A stretch of 35,147 nt of DNA from Bacteroidales bacterium UBA4893. GTDB taxonomy: Bacteria > Bacteroidota > Bacteroidia > Bacteroidales > P3. Numbering within the stretch: position 1 is the first letter of the stretch; each line of letters opens with the position of its first letter. Made by a program: the position numbers and the translations under genes. Positions 9,366 to 17,918 of the stretch are shown one piece after another. The stretch covers positions 1-35,147 of the forward strand of contig DHCV01000039.1 of assembly GCA_002399025.1 (NCBI GenBank). The letters are read 5' to 3'. The notes beneath the pieces are model-generated. The model was not told the DNA's origin and ran no database searches. It was given only the letters and a program-made list of their open reading frames with translations.

Positions 9366-9373
9366 TATCTTTG
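9366..9373 (+). promoter_or_regulatory. -7 promoter element for the MFS transporter gene
   Basis: TATCTTTG, an exact TAnnTTTG match, ends 25 bases before the ATG at 9399. No TTTG at the usual -33 distance. It may serve the whole transporter-clpX-DUF4294-peptidase run. Confidence 0.6.
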
Positions 9374-9398
9374 CGACTTGAAAAAACAATAAATTTGT

Positions 9399-10649
9399 AT
9401 GACAAAAAAGAATAATGGCTTAATTTTTAGCCTGACAATTATTGGAATTCTCTATTTTATTTTTGGGTTTATTACTTGGCTCAACAGTGTTTTGATTCCT
9501 TTCCTAAAGGAGGCTTGCGAACTTTCGGACTCGCAGGCTTATTTGGTTACCTTTGCCTTCTATATTTCCTATTTCGTTATGGCTCTTCCTTCGTCATGGG
9601 TTTTGAAAAAGACAGGTTTTGCTAAGGGAATGGCTTTGGGACTTTTGGTTATGGCGATTGGTTCTTTGGTTTTTATTCCTGCTGCAAATGAAAGGAACTA
9701 TATTATTTTCTTAGTGGGGCTTTTCCTTCAGGGAACGGGTCTTGCTCTTTTGCAAACGGCAGCAAACCCCTATGTAACCATTCTTGGTCCTATTGAATCG
9801 GCTGCAAAAAGGATGAGTATTATGGGACTTTTCAATAAGATTGCTGGTATGATTGGGATATTCTGGCTTTCAAAGGTTCTTTTCTCCGATATGAGTACTT
9901 TGAGTGAACATCTAAAAACTCTTTCGGGCGATGCGAGGCTATTGGAGCTTGATTTGCTTGCTCAAAGGATAGTTCCTCCTTATATTGGCATTGCTGTTGG
10001 GTTGGTTTTGTTGGCTTTTATGGTGCTTATGGCAAGGTTGCCTAAGGTAGAAAACCAGGAAAGTGAGTACGAAAAAGCTCAAGAGAGGAGTATTTTTGAA
10101 TTTCCTTATCTTTGGCTTGGGGTTTTGGCTTTGTTTCTTTATGTTGGAGTTGAGGTTATTGCTATTGATACCTTGGGGCTTTATGCTCAAAGTCAGGGAG
10201 TGGCGAAAGAGATTGCTCCGATGTTAGGAACATTTAGTTTGATTGCCCTAACCATTGGTTATGTTTTGGGAATTATTCTTGTCCCTAAGTATATATCACA
10301 AAGCAGGGCTTTAACCTATTGTGCTGTATTGGGTTTAGCATTTGCAATCTTAGCTCTAACCACCTCAGGCATTGCTTCAATTGTATTTATTATTCTTTTG
10401 AGTTTTGCTCATGCCCTAATGTGGCCAGGCATTTGGCCCCTTGCAATCGATAAGCTTGGAAAACACACACCTGTTGCTTCCGCACTTTTGATTATGGCAA
10501 TTGCTGGTGGTGCAATTCTTCCACTGATTTATGGACATTGGGCAACAATTATTGATAACAGACAAATACCTTACCTAATCCTAATACCTTGCTACATTTA
10601 TATTGCATACTATTCCATTAAGGGATATAAGATTGGGAAGAAAAACTAA
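9399..10649 (+). CDS. MFS sugar transporter, FucP/GluP-type (hexose:H+ symporter)
   Basis: A 416-residue integral membrane protein with about 12 hydrophobic segments. The N terminus (GILYFIFGFITWLNSVLIPFLK) and the segment QGTGLALLQTAANPYV are hallmarks of the fucose/glucose-galactose (FHS) subfamily, and the length fits (E. coli FucP is 438). It should import a monosaccharide across the cytoplasmic membrane with protons; which sugar cannot be read from sequence. clpX starts 20 bases after its stop, so co-transcription is likely even though the functions are unrelated. The ATG is supported by the promoter just upstream. Confidence 0.9.
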   Translation: MTKKNNGLIFSLTIIGILYFIFGFITWLNSVLIPFLKEACELSDSQAYLVTFAFYISYFVMALPSSWVLKKTGFAKGMALGLLVMAIGSLVFIPAANERNYIIFLVGLFLQGTGLALLQTAANPYVTILGPIESAAKRMSIMGLFNKIAGMIGIFWLSKVLFSDMSTLSEHLKTLSGDARLLELDLLAQRIVPPYIGIAVGLVLLAFMVLMARLPKVENQESEYEKAQERSIFEFPYLWLGVLALFLYVGVEVIAIDTLGLYAQSQGVAKEIAPMLGTFSLIALTIGYVLGIILVPKYISQSRALTYCAVLGLAFAILALTTSGIASIVFIILLSFAHALMWPGIWPLAIDKLGKHTPVASALLIMAIAGGAILPLIYGHWATIIDNRQIPYLILIPCYIYIAYYSIKGYKIGKKN

Positions 10650-10669
10650 ATAAAAAGAAGATAAAGAAT

Positions 10670-11917
10670 ATGGCTAAGGAAAAGAACTATTGTTCCTTTT
10701 GTGGAAAGAGTGAGAAAGAAGTGGAATTTATGATTTCTTCTATTGACGCAAATGTTTGTGAGTCTTGTATTGACGAGCTCCATAAGATGAGGCTTGAAAA
10801 CAAGAGAGTTGAGGACAAGGAATTTTTGAAAAAGCTCCAAATCAAACGTCCAAAGGAGATAAAGGAATACTTGGATCAGTATGTTATTGGTCAGGAAGAG
10901 GCAAAGAAGGTGCTTTCGGTTGCTGTCTATAATCATTACAAGAGATTAAACTATAATTTTGAAACCTTGAGCAATGGTAACTTTCAAGATGTTGAGATAG
11001 ATAAATCAAATATTATTATTGTTGGGCAGACAGGTACGGGCAAGACTCTTTTGGCAAGAACAATTGCGAGAATGCTAAACGTACCTTTCACTATTGCTGA
11101 TGCAACTGTTTTGACTGAGGCTGGTTATGTTGGGGAAGATGTCGAAACCATCCTTACTCGTTTGTTGCAGGCAGCAGACTACGATGTGGAAAAAGCAGAA
11201 AGAGGAATTGTTTTTATTGATGAGATAGACAAGATTGCCCGTAAGGGAGATAATCCTTCAATAACAAGGGATGTTAGTGGAGAAGGAGTTCAGCAAGCAC
11301 TCCTAAAACTCTTGGAAGGAAGCATTGTGAATGTCCCACCTCAAGGAGGGAGGAAACATCCAGAGCAAAAACTAATTGCAATAAATACAAAGAATATTCT
11401 TTTTGTTGCTGCAGGAGCATTTAATAATATTGACAGGATTATTGGCAGAAGATTAAAGTCAAATGCAATCGGATATGCTGAATCGAATAAGAGAGAAGAT
11501 ATTGATAAGGAAAACTTATTAAAATATATTCAACCTCAAGACATAAGGAGCTTTGGCTTAATCCCCGAATTGGTTGGACGTTTCCCAATCCTAACTCATC
11601 TTGACCCGTTGGGAAAGGATGCTTTGAAGAGGATTCTTACAGAGCCGAAGAATGCAATCGTTAAACAATATAAGAAATTGTTTGAGATGGATAATGTAAG
11701 GTTAAAATTCAATAATGACGCCCTTGATTTCTTTGTTGAAAAGTCAATTGAATATGGATTGGGAGCAAGAGGACTTAGGGGAATGATTGAATCGGTTATG
11801 ACAGACCTTATGTATGAGACTCCTGAAACAACAAAAAAAGATATAACAATAACCAAAAAGTTTGCCTCTGAGCAGTTTGAGAGATTTGGAGATAAGTTTA
11901 GTGAGTCTCAAAAATAG
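10670..11917 (+). CDS. clpX: ATP-dependent Clp protease ATP-binding subunit ClpX
   Basis: A 415-residue AAA+ unfoldase that feeds substrates to ClpP in the cytoplasm. The N-terminal C4 zinc-binding domain has C8, C11, C30 and C33. The Walker A motif GQTGTGKT is at 119-126 and Walker B FIDE at about 182-185 (D184, E185). The pore loop GYVGEDVE, the PQGGRKHPEQ (RKH) loop and sensor 2 GARGLRG are all present. Length and motif order are normal. There is no clpP or tig beside it, unlike the common tig-clpP-clpX order; instead it follows a sugar transporter by 20 bases. The next gene starts 48 bases downstream. Confidence 0.97.
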   Translation: MAKEKNYCSFCGKSEKEVEFMISSIDANVCESCIDELHKMRLENKRVEDKEFLKKLQIKRPKEIKEYLDQYVIGQEEAKKVLSVAVYNHYKRLNYNFETLSNGNFQDVEIDKSNIIIVGQTGTGKTLLARTIARMLNVPFTIADATVLTEAGYVGEDVETILTRLLQAADYDVEKAERGIVFIDEIDKIARKGDNPSITRDVSGEGVQQALLKLLEGSIVNVPPQGGRKHPEQKLIAINTKNILFVAAGAFNNIDRIIGRRLKSNAIGYAESNKREDIDKENLLKYIQPQDIRSFGLIPELVGRFPILTHLDPLGKDALKRILTEPKNAIVKQYKKLFEMDNVRLKFNNDALDFFVEKSIEYGLGARGLRGMIESVMTDLMYETPETTKKDITITKKFASEQFERFGDKFSESQK

Positions 11918-11965
11918 TTTATGGCACAATAATTGTTATATGAATAATAATTAAATTTATTTGAG

Positions 11966-12547
11966 ATGAAAAAGTTAGGATTTTTAATATTGGTTTTCTT
12001 GCTCCCATTTATTGCAAATGCACAAGAAAGAAGGATAGTAACCTTTGCAACAATAATTAATGGAGATACTGTTCCTCAGAGTTATTTGAAAGAAGTTAGA
12101 ATTGAAGGTTTTATTGCACCGCTCACAAAGGAAGAAATGAATAAGTATGCAAAACTTATTCGTAATGTAAAGAAAACTTATCCCTATGCTAAGCAAGCAG
12201 GGAAGCTTCTTGAAACATATAGTTTGGCAATGAGAGATATGAGCGAGAAAGATCAAAAGAAACTTATGAAGCAGGCTGAAGACGAAATTAATATGAAGTT
12301 TGGAGCAAGCCTAAAGAAACTTACAAGAAGTCAGGGAAAGGTTTTGATTAGGTTGGTTGATAGGGAAACCGGAAACGATTCCTATACCTTGGTTAAGGAA
12401 CTAAGGGGAAGCTTTAGGGCATTCTTCTATCAATCTCTCGGAAAGCTATTTGGATACAACCTTCGTTCAAAATATAATCCTCAAACAAACGAAGAGGATA
12501 GGATAATTGAGAAAATAATCTACGGAATAGAAACAAATAGGATTTAA
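11966..12547 (+). CDS. DUF4294 family protein, exported
   Basis: A 193-residue protein with a signal peptide (about residues 1-19, ending ANAQ). The body carries segments I associate with the Bacteroidota-restricted DUF4294 family: ATIINGDTVPQSYLKEV near the start, KKTYPYAKQAGKLLE, and LIRLVDRETGNDSYTLVKELRG with FFYQSLGKLFGYNLRSKYNP near the end. Function is unknown; the family is usually a small periplasmic or envelope protein. It is followed after two bases by the NlpC/P60 gene, so the pair is almost certainly co-translated. Confidence 0.82.
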   Translation: MKKLGFLILVFLLPFIANAQERRIVTFATIINGDTVPQSYLKEVRIEGFIAPLTKEEMNKYAKLIRNVKKTYPYAKQAGKLLETYSLAMRDMSEKDQKKLMKQAEDEINMKFGASLKKLTRSQGKVLIRLVDRETGNDSYTLVKELRGSFRAFFYQSLGKLFGYNLRSKYNPQTNEEDRIIEKIIYGIETNRI

Positions 12548-12549
12548 TA

Positions 12550-13332
12550 ATGCAACACGGATTTTGTCATCTTGGAATTGCTCCACTAAGGAAGGAAAAC
12601 AGCGAACAGTCGGAGCAGGTTAGTCAATTATTGTTTGGGGACGTGTTCACTGTTTTAGATAAGAGCAACGGAAGATTTTTGATCGAAACCTTTGATGACA
12701 GCTATATTGGATGGGTGGACGAAAAACAAGTGATAGAAATAAATCAGCACGAGTATGATTCCTATATCAATACCTCAAAACAATTTGTCAAAGAAGCAAT
12801 ATCCTACGTTTTTCAAACCAATACAATAACACAAGAGAAGATAATCTATCCCGTTTACCTTGGTTCTCAAATCATTTCCCCAAAATTCCAATTAAATAAA
12901 ATAGTATTTGAGATAGCCGAAAGTTCAATCACCAAAAACCTCAACCTAAGCTCACTCCACCTAACAACCATAGCCCTCAAATACCTCTCAACCCCATATC
13001 TTTGGGGAGGGAAAAGCCTTTTTGGGATTGATTGTTCGGGATTAACCCAAATGTGCTTTAAGCAAATTGGGATAAACCTTTTGAGAGACGCCTCAGAGCA
13101 GATCACCCAAGGAGAAGAAGTCCAAGACCTATCCTTAGCCCAAAAGGCAGACCTTTGTTTCTTTACCAATGAAAACGGAAAGGTAGTACATGTGGGTATA
13201 TATTTGGGGAAGAACCAAATAATTCACTCTTCAGGACAAGTAAGGATTGATAGTATTGATGAAAAAGGCATATTCCGAACAGACACACAATCCTATACCC
13301 ATTCCCTTTTCAAAATAAAAAGATACCTCTAA
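12550..13332 (+). CDS. YkfC-like NlpC/P60 (C40) peptidase, probable muropeptide recycling enzyme
   Basis: A 260-residue cysteine peptidase without a signal peptide. The N-terminal half (HLGIAPLRKENSEQSEQVSQLLFGDVFTVL, then FDDSYIGWVDEKQ) looks like paired bacterial SH3 folds. The C-terminal half is an NlpC/P60 domain with C162 (GIDCSGL), H214 (VVHVGIYLG) and H226 (IIHSSG) as the probable catalytic triad. The arrangement resembles YkfC-type gamma-D-glutamyl-L-diamino acid endopeptidases, which act in the cytoplasm on peptides released from peptidoglycan; lack of a signal peptide agrees. Codon use shifts from T-ending to C/A-ending in the second half. The start follows the DUF4294 stop by two bases. 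Confidence 0.85.
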   Translation: MQHGFCHLGIAPLRKENSEQSEQVSQLLFGDVFTVLDKSNGRFLIETFDDSYIGWVDEKQVIEINQHEYDSYINTSKQFVKEAISYVFQTNTITQEKIIYPVYLGSQIISPKFQLNKIVFEIAESSITKNLNLSSLHLTTIALKYLSTPYLWGGKSLFGIDCSGLTQMCFKQIGINLLRDASEQITQGEEVQDLSLAQKADLCFFTNENGKVVHVGIYLGKNQIIHSSGQVRIDSIDEKGIFRTDTQSYTHSLFKIKRYL

Positions 13333-13390
13333 ACTTTTCATTTAACCTCAAAAAGATTTATTTATTTGCAAGTTTTGAAACCCCAAATCC

Positions 13391-13515
13391 AAACTTGATT
13401 CTATAAAATTAAAACTTGATTCTATTTTATTGAAACTTGATTTTAGTAAATTATCTCTTGATTCTAATAAATTATCTCTTGATTCTAATTTCTATCTCTT
13501 GATTATAGAAAATCC
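13391..13515. repeat. Six-unit 21-base tandem array (CTTGATTCTA core)
   Basis: The core CTTGATT starts at 13394, 13415, 13436, 13457, 13478 and 13498: four steps of 21 and one of 20. The first three units begin AAACTTGATT and the last three TCTCTTGATT. Most continue CTA, followed by 8-9 variable A/T bases. The units have no strong dyad symmetry. Confidence 0.9.
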
Positions 13516-13547
13516 TTAAGGACTTTAAAGACCTTAATGACCTTAAG
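13512..13547. repeat. Four-unit 9-base repeat
   Basis: Consecutive 9-mers ATCCTTAAG, GACTTTAAA, GACCTTAAT and GACCTTAAG run without gaps and start at the end of the 21-base array. Consensus GACCTTAAN. Confidence 0.8.
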
Positions 13548-13585
13548 CTCTTTTTTAAGTAACTAATTTTTTATTGATTTTTTTG

Positions 13586-13593
13586 TAACTTTG
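13586..13593 (+). promoter_or_regulatory. -7 promoter element for the T9SS protein pair
   Basis: TAACTTTG, an exact TAnnTTTG match. It lies 122 bases upstream of the ATG at 13716, implying a leader of more than 100 bases. No clear -33 TTTG is present. Confidence 0.45.
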
Positions 13594-13715
13594 CTCAAAA
13601 GATTAATAAAATAGATTATTTTTCTCACTATTCCACTTACTTTTTACTAAAAATGGTTGTTATATAGATAAAGTAAGAGAAATTATTTCAGTAAATACCC
13701 AAAAACCTAAACATC

Positions 13716-15845
13716 ATGAAAAAAATTGTTACAACATTATTCATTATTGCTTTTTCTTTTCCTACTTTTTCTCAAGGAACATTTCAATGGGCAAAGAGCT
13801 ATATGGGAGCAGAAGCGGTTTTTTCAACACCTACTTCAACAACAAATAGAATATATCATACAGAATTTGATTCACAAGGTAATTCATATATTTTAGGAGT
13901 CTATGGACAAGGAGCCTCATTAAATGATACTGATCTTTTAGGATTAGCATTTGGAGGAGCAACCACATCTATCTTAGTTATGAAATTAGACCCAAATGGA
14001 AATATAGTTTGGAAAAAGTCAATAAAGAATTCAAGTGCAAATTCCAATTATCCAAATTGGATGAAATTAGTTGGTGATACATCTTTAGTTGTTGCTACTG
14101 TTTTAGATTTAGCTACTTATAATATTGACTTATGGTATCTTGATACATTAATAGCTCCAGGTTCTTACGAACCTAATCCTAATTACCCTTTTCCATATTA
14201 TAACGGAGGAAATAATATATATACTTCTGGCAATGCATTTATTACATTTGATCTAAATGGAAATATAGTAAATCAACATTTCCTGCAAATAGCTTATCTT
14301 GATAGTTTAGGAACTTGGATTGAAGATATGGGAACATCCAATTTTACACCAAATGGAGTAGTTTCCCCATTTCATATAGATAATAGTGGCAATATTTATA
14401 TATGTTCTCAATTAAATAAACTTTATCCTCCAACAGCATTGTATACGAGTGAATCCTTCCGCTTAATCATAGATGGGCAGAGGACTATTGACTTTGGAAT
14501 GAAATATCGAAATAACTCAAAGATATTTAAGTTCTCTCCAAACTTTAATGAGTTAATATGGTCAAGAGATTTAATGATGGATACAACTGAAATAGGAGAA
14601 TATACACAACTTGAGTCTCTTCCTCCATCTATTACGGGCATTGCATCAGATAGTATAGGCAATATATATGTTTGTGGGCATATATACCACGAAAGAAATG
14701 GTTATCCTTATGTAGGTGACACAACCTATTATAGAAAAATATATATTGATACAAATAATAGATTTCATACAATAGAAATAGAACCAGGAGCAGGGAATGT
14801 AGGATTTATTATCAAATATGATACCTTTGGTAATGTTTTATGGACAAATCAACTTCATGGTTATACTCAATTTGTAGGAAATGAAAATCATGGTTATGTA
14901 TTAGGATTTGGGAGCCAATTTCATAATTTAGCAATAAATGAAGACAATAACTCTGTTTATGTTATTGCTGAGATGTATGCAGGAGGAGTGGATACTAATT
15001 CATATATCATATTTCATGATACAATAACATACAGATCTCATGCTGAAAATATATCTTTTATAAGATACAATAAAAATAATGGGGATTATATCTCTCATGG
15101 AATTGCTTATTCACAAGGAGGAGGAACGCTGAATGGAGGGACAATAACACATATTGCTTATGGTTTTGGAACAATACCTTTTGTTGTAAGAAATAATCAA
15201 GTGTTTACTCAAGTAATTTATAGGAATACAATAATTGGATTTGATACTGTTATTCATGCATCAAATAATGGATACAATGGTTCAGGGCTTGCATTAATTC
15301 GATGGAGAGAAGATGGAGGATTGATTGAGGTTTTAAATTTTCCAATAAATAGTCAAAATCAAAGAATGGTTGCAGGAGGATTAACTATGAGTAATAATGG
15401 TGAGGCTGCTTTGTTTGGATGTGTTGATAATGAGATTAACTTAGGACCATTTACCATAGGACAAGGTTCGGCTGGAAACAGTAGAGCATTTATAGCAATA
15501 TACTCCGACCCAACATTTAATCAACCGTACGAAGGAGAGGTTTATTTTTATGTTCCGGATTCAATTCCAGATACATTAAACTTAATAAGTAATATTAGTA
15601 ATTTATCCAATGATCAACTCTTTCTTTATCCCAACCCAACTAAAGACGAAGTATATATAACCTCAAAAGGAGAAATGATAAACTCCTATTCTCTTTATAA
15701 TACTAATGGACAACTTCTCTTGAGGAGTGAAAAACTAAAGACGAAAAGGGAAAAGTTGAATTTGTCTAATTTCTCTAAAGGGGTTTATGTTATAAAAGTT
15801 ATTACTGATAAGAATAGTTATACTCGTAAGGTAATTAGAAATTAA
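13716..15845 (+). CDS. T9SS-secreted protein with propeller-like repeats (copy 1)
   Basis: A 709-residue secreted protein. A signal peptide (about residues 1-19, ending TFSQ) precedes FQWAKSYMGAEAV. The body has recurring blades of the form D-x-x-GN-x-Y, such as FDSQGNSYILGVYG, IDNSGNIYICSQ and SDSIGNIYVCGHI, each followed by aliphatic/aromatic strands ending W(S/T). This SBBP/propeller-like pattern suggests a beta-propeller. The C terminus is a type A T9SS sorting domain: LYPNPTKDEVYI, GVYVIKVITDKNSYTRKVIRN. Such proteins are exported and often anchored on the surface; the ligand is unknown. A close paralogue begins 21 bases downstream. A short heptamer-repeat tract codes for SEKLKTKREKLN in the sorting domain. 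Confidence 0.85.
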   Translation: MKKIVTTLFIIAFSFPTFSQGTFQWAKSYMGAEAVFSTPTSTTNRIYHTEFDSQGNSYILGVYGQGASLNDTDLLGLAFGGATTSILVMKLDPNGNIVWKKSIKNSSANSNYPNWMKLVGDTSLVVATVLDLATYNIDLWYLDTLIAPGSYEPNPNYPFPYYNGGNNIYTSGNAFITFDLNGNIVNQHFLQIAYLDSLGTWIEDMGTSNFTPNGVVSPFHIDNSGNIYICSQLNKLYPPTALYTSESFRLIIDGQRTIDFGMKYRNNSKIFKFSPNFNELIWSRDLMMDTTEIGEYTQLESLPPSITGIASDSIGNIYVCGHIYHERNGYPYVGDTTYYRKIYIDTNNRFHTIEIEPGAGNVGFIIKYDTFGNVLWTNQLHGYTQFVGNENHGYVLGFGSQFHNLAINEDNNSVYVIAEMYAGGVDTNSYIIFHDTITYRSHAENISFIRYNKNNGDYISHGIAYSQGGGTLNGGTITHIAYGFGTIPFVVRNNQVFTQVIYRNTIIGFDTVIHASNNGYNGSGLALIRWREDGGLIEVLNFPINSQNQRMVAGGLTMSNNGEAALFGCVDNEINLGPFTIGQGSAGNSRAFIAIYSDPTFNQPYEGEVYFYVPDSIPDTLNLISNISNLSNDQLFLYPNPTKDEVYITSKGEMINSYSLYNTNGQLLLRSEKLKTKREKLNLSNFSKGVYVIKVITDKNSYTRKVIRN
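15725..15760 (+). repeat. In-frame heptamer repeat in the T9SS domain of copy 1
   Basis: Five consecutive 7-base units, AGTGAAA, AACTAAA, GACGAAA, AGGGAAA and AGTTGAA, lie inside the coding sequence. Because 7 and 3 are coprime, the frame repeats every 21 bases (7 codons), giving SEKLKTK-REKLNLS. Confidence 0.75.
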
Positions 15846-15866
15846 AAAATTAAACACAAATACAAT

Positions 15867-17894
15867 ATGAAAAAACTAATAACATTAATTGCAATAACAA
15901 TAGTTTCTTTTAATCTTTACTCACAACAATGGGCAAAGAGTTATACTGGCAATGAGGGAAGTTCCACTTCTTTTTTTAACACTGTTTATAATACTGTTTG
16001 TGACACTCAAGGTAATATTTATATGGTTGGGACATTTGGAGAAGGAGCAACTTTTGATGGAATACCTCTTTTGGATGCTCAGTTATTTAATAATGCTCAA
16101 TCTCTTGTTGTGGCAAAGCTTGACACTAATGGGAATATGTTATGGAGAAAGGCTATAAAGAACTGGAGTACTTATGATATTTATCCTGCTAATAATCTTA
16201 GAATTGTTGGAGATACTTCAATTGTTTTCTTTGTTAAAAACATGAAAACTGCTGGATATACTAGTTCTTATTATTTATATTATTTAGATACATTAGTTAT
16301 AGGTTCGCAACCTTTTCCTGAATATCCTTTTCATGGAGGCTATAGCGGAAGTATGCTAATAACATTAGATTTAGATGGAAATCTAATAAATAATCACTTC
16401 TTAGAAATAGCACTTCTTGATAGTAATAATCAAAAAGTTTATAGCAATTCTTTAATTGATATACAAGGGACATTTGATATAGATAAAGACGGATATATAT
16501 ATGTATATACACGAACATTGGCATTATATTCAAATACTATTATAGATAGTTTACAAATAATTGCTGATAAAGAAAGGGAATTTGGTCCATTTAATATTCC
16601 GTTTGTTGAAAATCTAACTTTATTTAAGTTTTCTCCTGATTGTCAAGATTTGATTTGGCAAAGAAGTTTGACTATAGATACAGTATTTTATGGGGGGGAT
16701 TCTGTAGTTTTTATGCCCTATGCAAGAGGAATAGATATTGACAGTTCTGGAAATGTTTATATAACAGGATATTTACAAGTATATAGAGATATATATAGTG
16801 AAGGTTTTGGAGATTCTACACGTTATACCGATGTTATAGTTAATCCAAATAATCCTAATCATAAAATAAGGATAGCACCTAAAGATTCTCATACAGGTTT
16901 TATTGTAAAGTATAATAGCAATGGAGATGTTATGTGGACTAATCAAATGTATGGTAAATCTTATGAAGCAACAAGTTCAGGTCCTTTTTGTGATATATCA
17001 AATGTTGTAATCTCTGAAGAAAATAATGCAGCCTATTTTCTTGGTTATGGAGCATTTCTTAATCCAGTATATGGAGGAAGTTTATATTTTGAAGACAGTA
17101 TTCCCCTTAGAAAATATCATGACAGTACAACTAATCAATTGTTTTTTGCCAAATTGGATAAAGAAACTGGAAGATACATATCACATGGGATAGCTCCTTC
17201 AGCTTCTGGTACAGCCTATAACTATAATTATAATGTAACCAATCCTTCATTTACTGTAAAAAACAATCAGGTATTTGCTCAAACAATTTATATGGGACAT
17301 ATAATGGGGGTAGATACAAATTATTATAGAGATAATGCTCTTGGGACTGCATTAATAAGATGGAAGGATAATGGATATATTATAGATGTAAAGGACTTCC
17401 CTACGACATCATCTGGAGGGAGAAATGGAGTTAAGAATACATTAGTAAATGATAATGGAGATATGATATTAACAGGAATGTTTAATAATAGTATTGATTT
17501 TGGTAATATACAATTGACAGGTGGGGGTAATAGCAATGCTTATATTGTTAAGTTTAGTAGTGATTCTTCTTTCTTAGTACCTTTCGAGGGTGGAGATACT
17601 CTAAATGACCAAGAGCCAAGAGACACTACAAACTTAGATTATGTTATTAGTCTAACAGATAATAAAATAATAATTTACCCTAATCCTTCAAAAAACTTTG
17701 TAAATATTATATCAACAAATGAAAGAATAAACTCCTATACCTTATATAATATGGGAGGGCAAACAATGATTAAGAGTGAAAAGTTAAAAACTAAAAGTGA
17801 AAAGTTAAATCTCTCTTCCCTTCCAAAAGGAGTTTATGTAATAAAGGTTATTACTGATAAGAATACTTATACTCGCAAGATTGTTAGGAATTAA
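15867..17894 (+). CDS. T9SS-secreted protein with propeller-like repeats (copy 2, tandem paralogue)
   Basis: A 675-residue paralogue of the preceding gene with the same plan: signal peptide (ending NLYSQ), QWAKSYTGNEGSS start, blades such as CDTQGNIYMVGTFG, IDKDGYIYVYTR and IDSSGNVYITGYL, and a type A T9SS domain from IYPNPSKNF to TRKIVRN. The last ~35 residues are nearly identical to copy 1, while the central blades diverge, with insertions and deletions. This points to an old tandem duplication with a conserved or gene-converted C terminus. It shares the upstream promoter with copy 1 (21-base gap) and ends 24 bases before a convergent gene. Confidence 0.85.
   Translation: MKKLITLIAITIVSFNLYSQQWAKSYTGNEGSSTSFFNTVYNTVCDTQGNIYMVGTFGEGATFDGIPLLDAQLFNNAQSLVVAKLDTNGNMLWRKAIKNWSTYDIYPANNLRIVGDTSIVFFVKNMKTAGYTSSYYLYYLDTLVIGSQPFPEYPFHGGYSGSMLITLDLDGNLINNHFLEIALLDSNNQKVYSNSLIDIQGTFDIDKDGYIYVYTRTLALYSNTIIDSLQIIADKEREFGPFNIPFVENLTLFKFSPDCQDLIWQRSLTIDTVFYGGDSVVFMPYARGIDIDSSGNVYITGYLQVYRDIYSEGFGDSTRYTDVIVNPNNPNHKIRIAPKDSHTGFIVKYNSNGDVMWTNQMYGKSYEATSSGPFCDISNVVISEENNAAYFLGYGAFLNPVYGGSLYFEDSIPLRKYHDSTTNQLFFAKLDKETGRYISHGIAPSASGTAYNYNYNVTNPSFTVKNNQVFAQTIYMGHIMGVDTNYYRDNALGTALIRWKDNGYIIDVKDFPTTSSGGRNGVKNTLVNDNGDMILTGMFNNSIDFGNIQLTGGGNSNAYIVKFSSDSSFLVPFEGGDTLNDQEPRDTTNLDYVISLTDNKIIIYPNPSKNFVNIISTNERINSYTLYNMGGQTMIKSEKLKTKSEKLNLSSLPKGVYVIKVITDKNTYTRKIVRN
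17775..17809 (+). repeat. In-frame heptamer repeat in the T9SS domain of copy 2
   Basis: Five consecutive 7-base units, AGTGAAA, AGTTAAA, AACTAAA, AGTGAAA and AGTTAAA. The 14-base word AGTGAAAAGTTAAA recurs exactly 21 bases apart (17775 and 17796). It encodes SEKLKTK-SEKLNLS at the same site as in copy 1 but is more regular. Confidence 0.85.
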
Positions 17895-17918
17895 AGTAAG
17901 TGTAAAAGGAGGTATTGT

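Larger units (their letters stand above)
8935..9398. other. Intergenic region with a 22-base phased array
   Basis: 464 bases without a convincing gene. It holds the four-unit array at 9029-9116 and a -7 element at 9366-9373. The rest (about 9120-9340) is T-rich. An 81-codon open frame at 9079-9324 is Phe/Leu-rich, starts inside the array and resembles no protein, so I do not call it. Confidence 0.7.
13333..13715. other. Intergenic region with 21-base and 9-base phased repeats
   Basis: 383 bases with no gene. It contains a six-unit 21-base array (13391-13515), a directly following 9-base series (13512-13547) and a -7 element at 13586-13593. The predicted 5' leader of the next gene (about 13600-13715) has no obvious structure. 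Confidence 0.75.
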
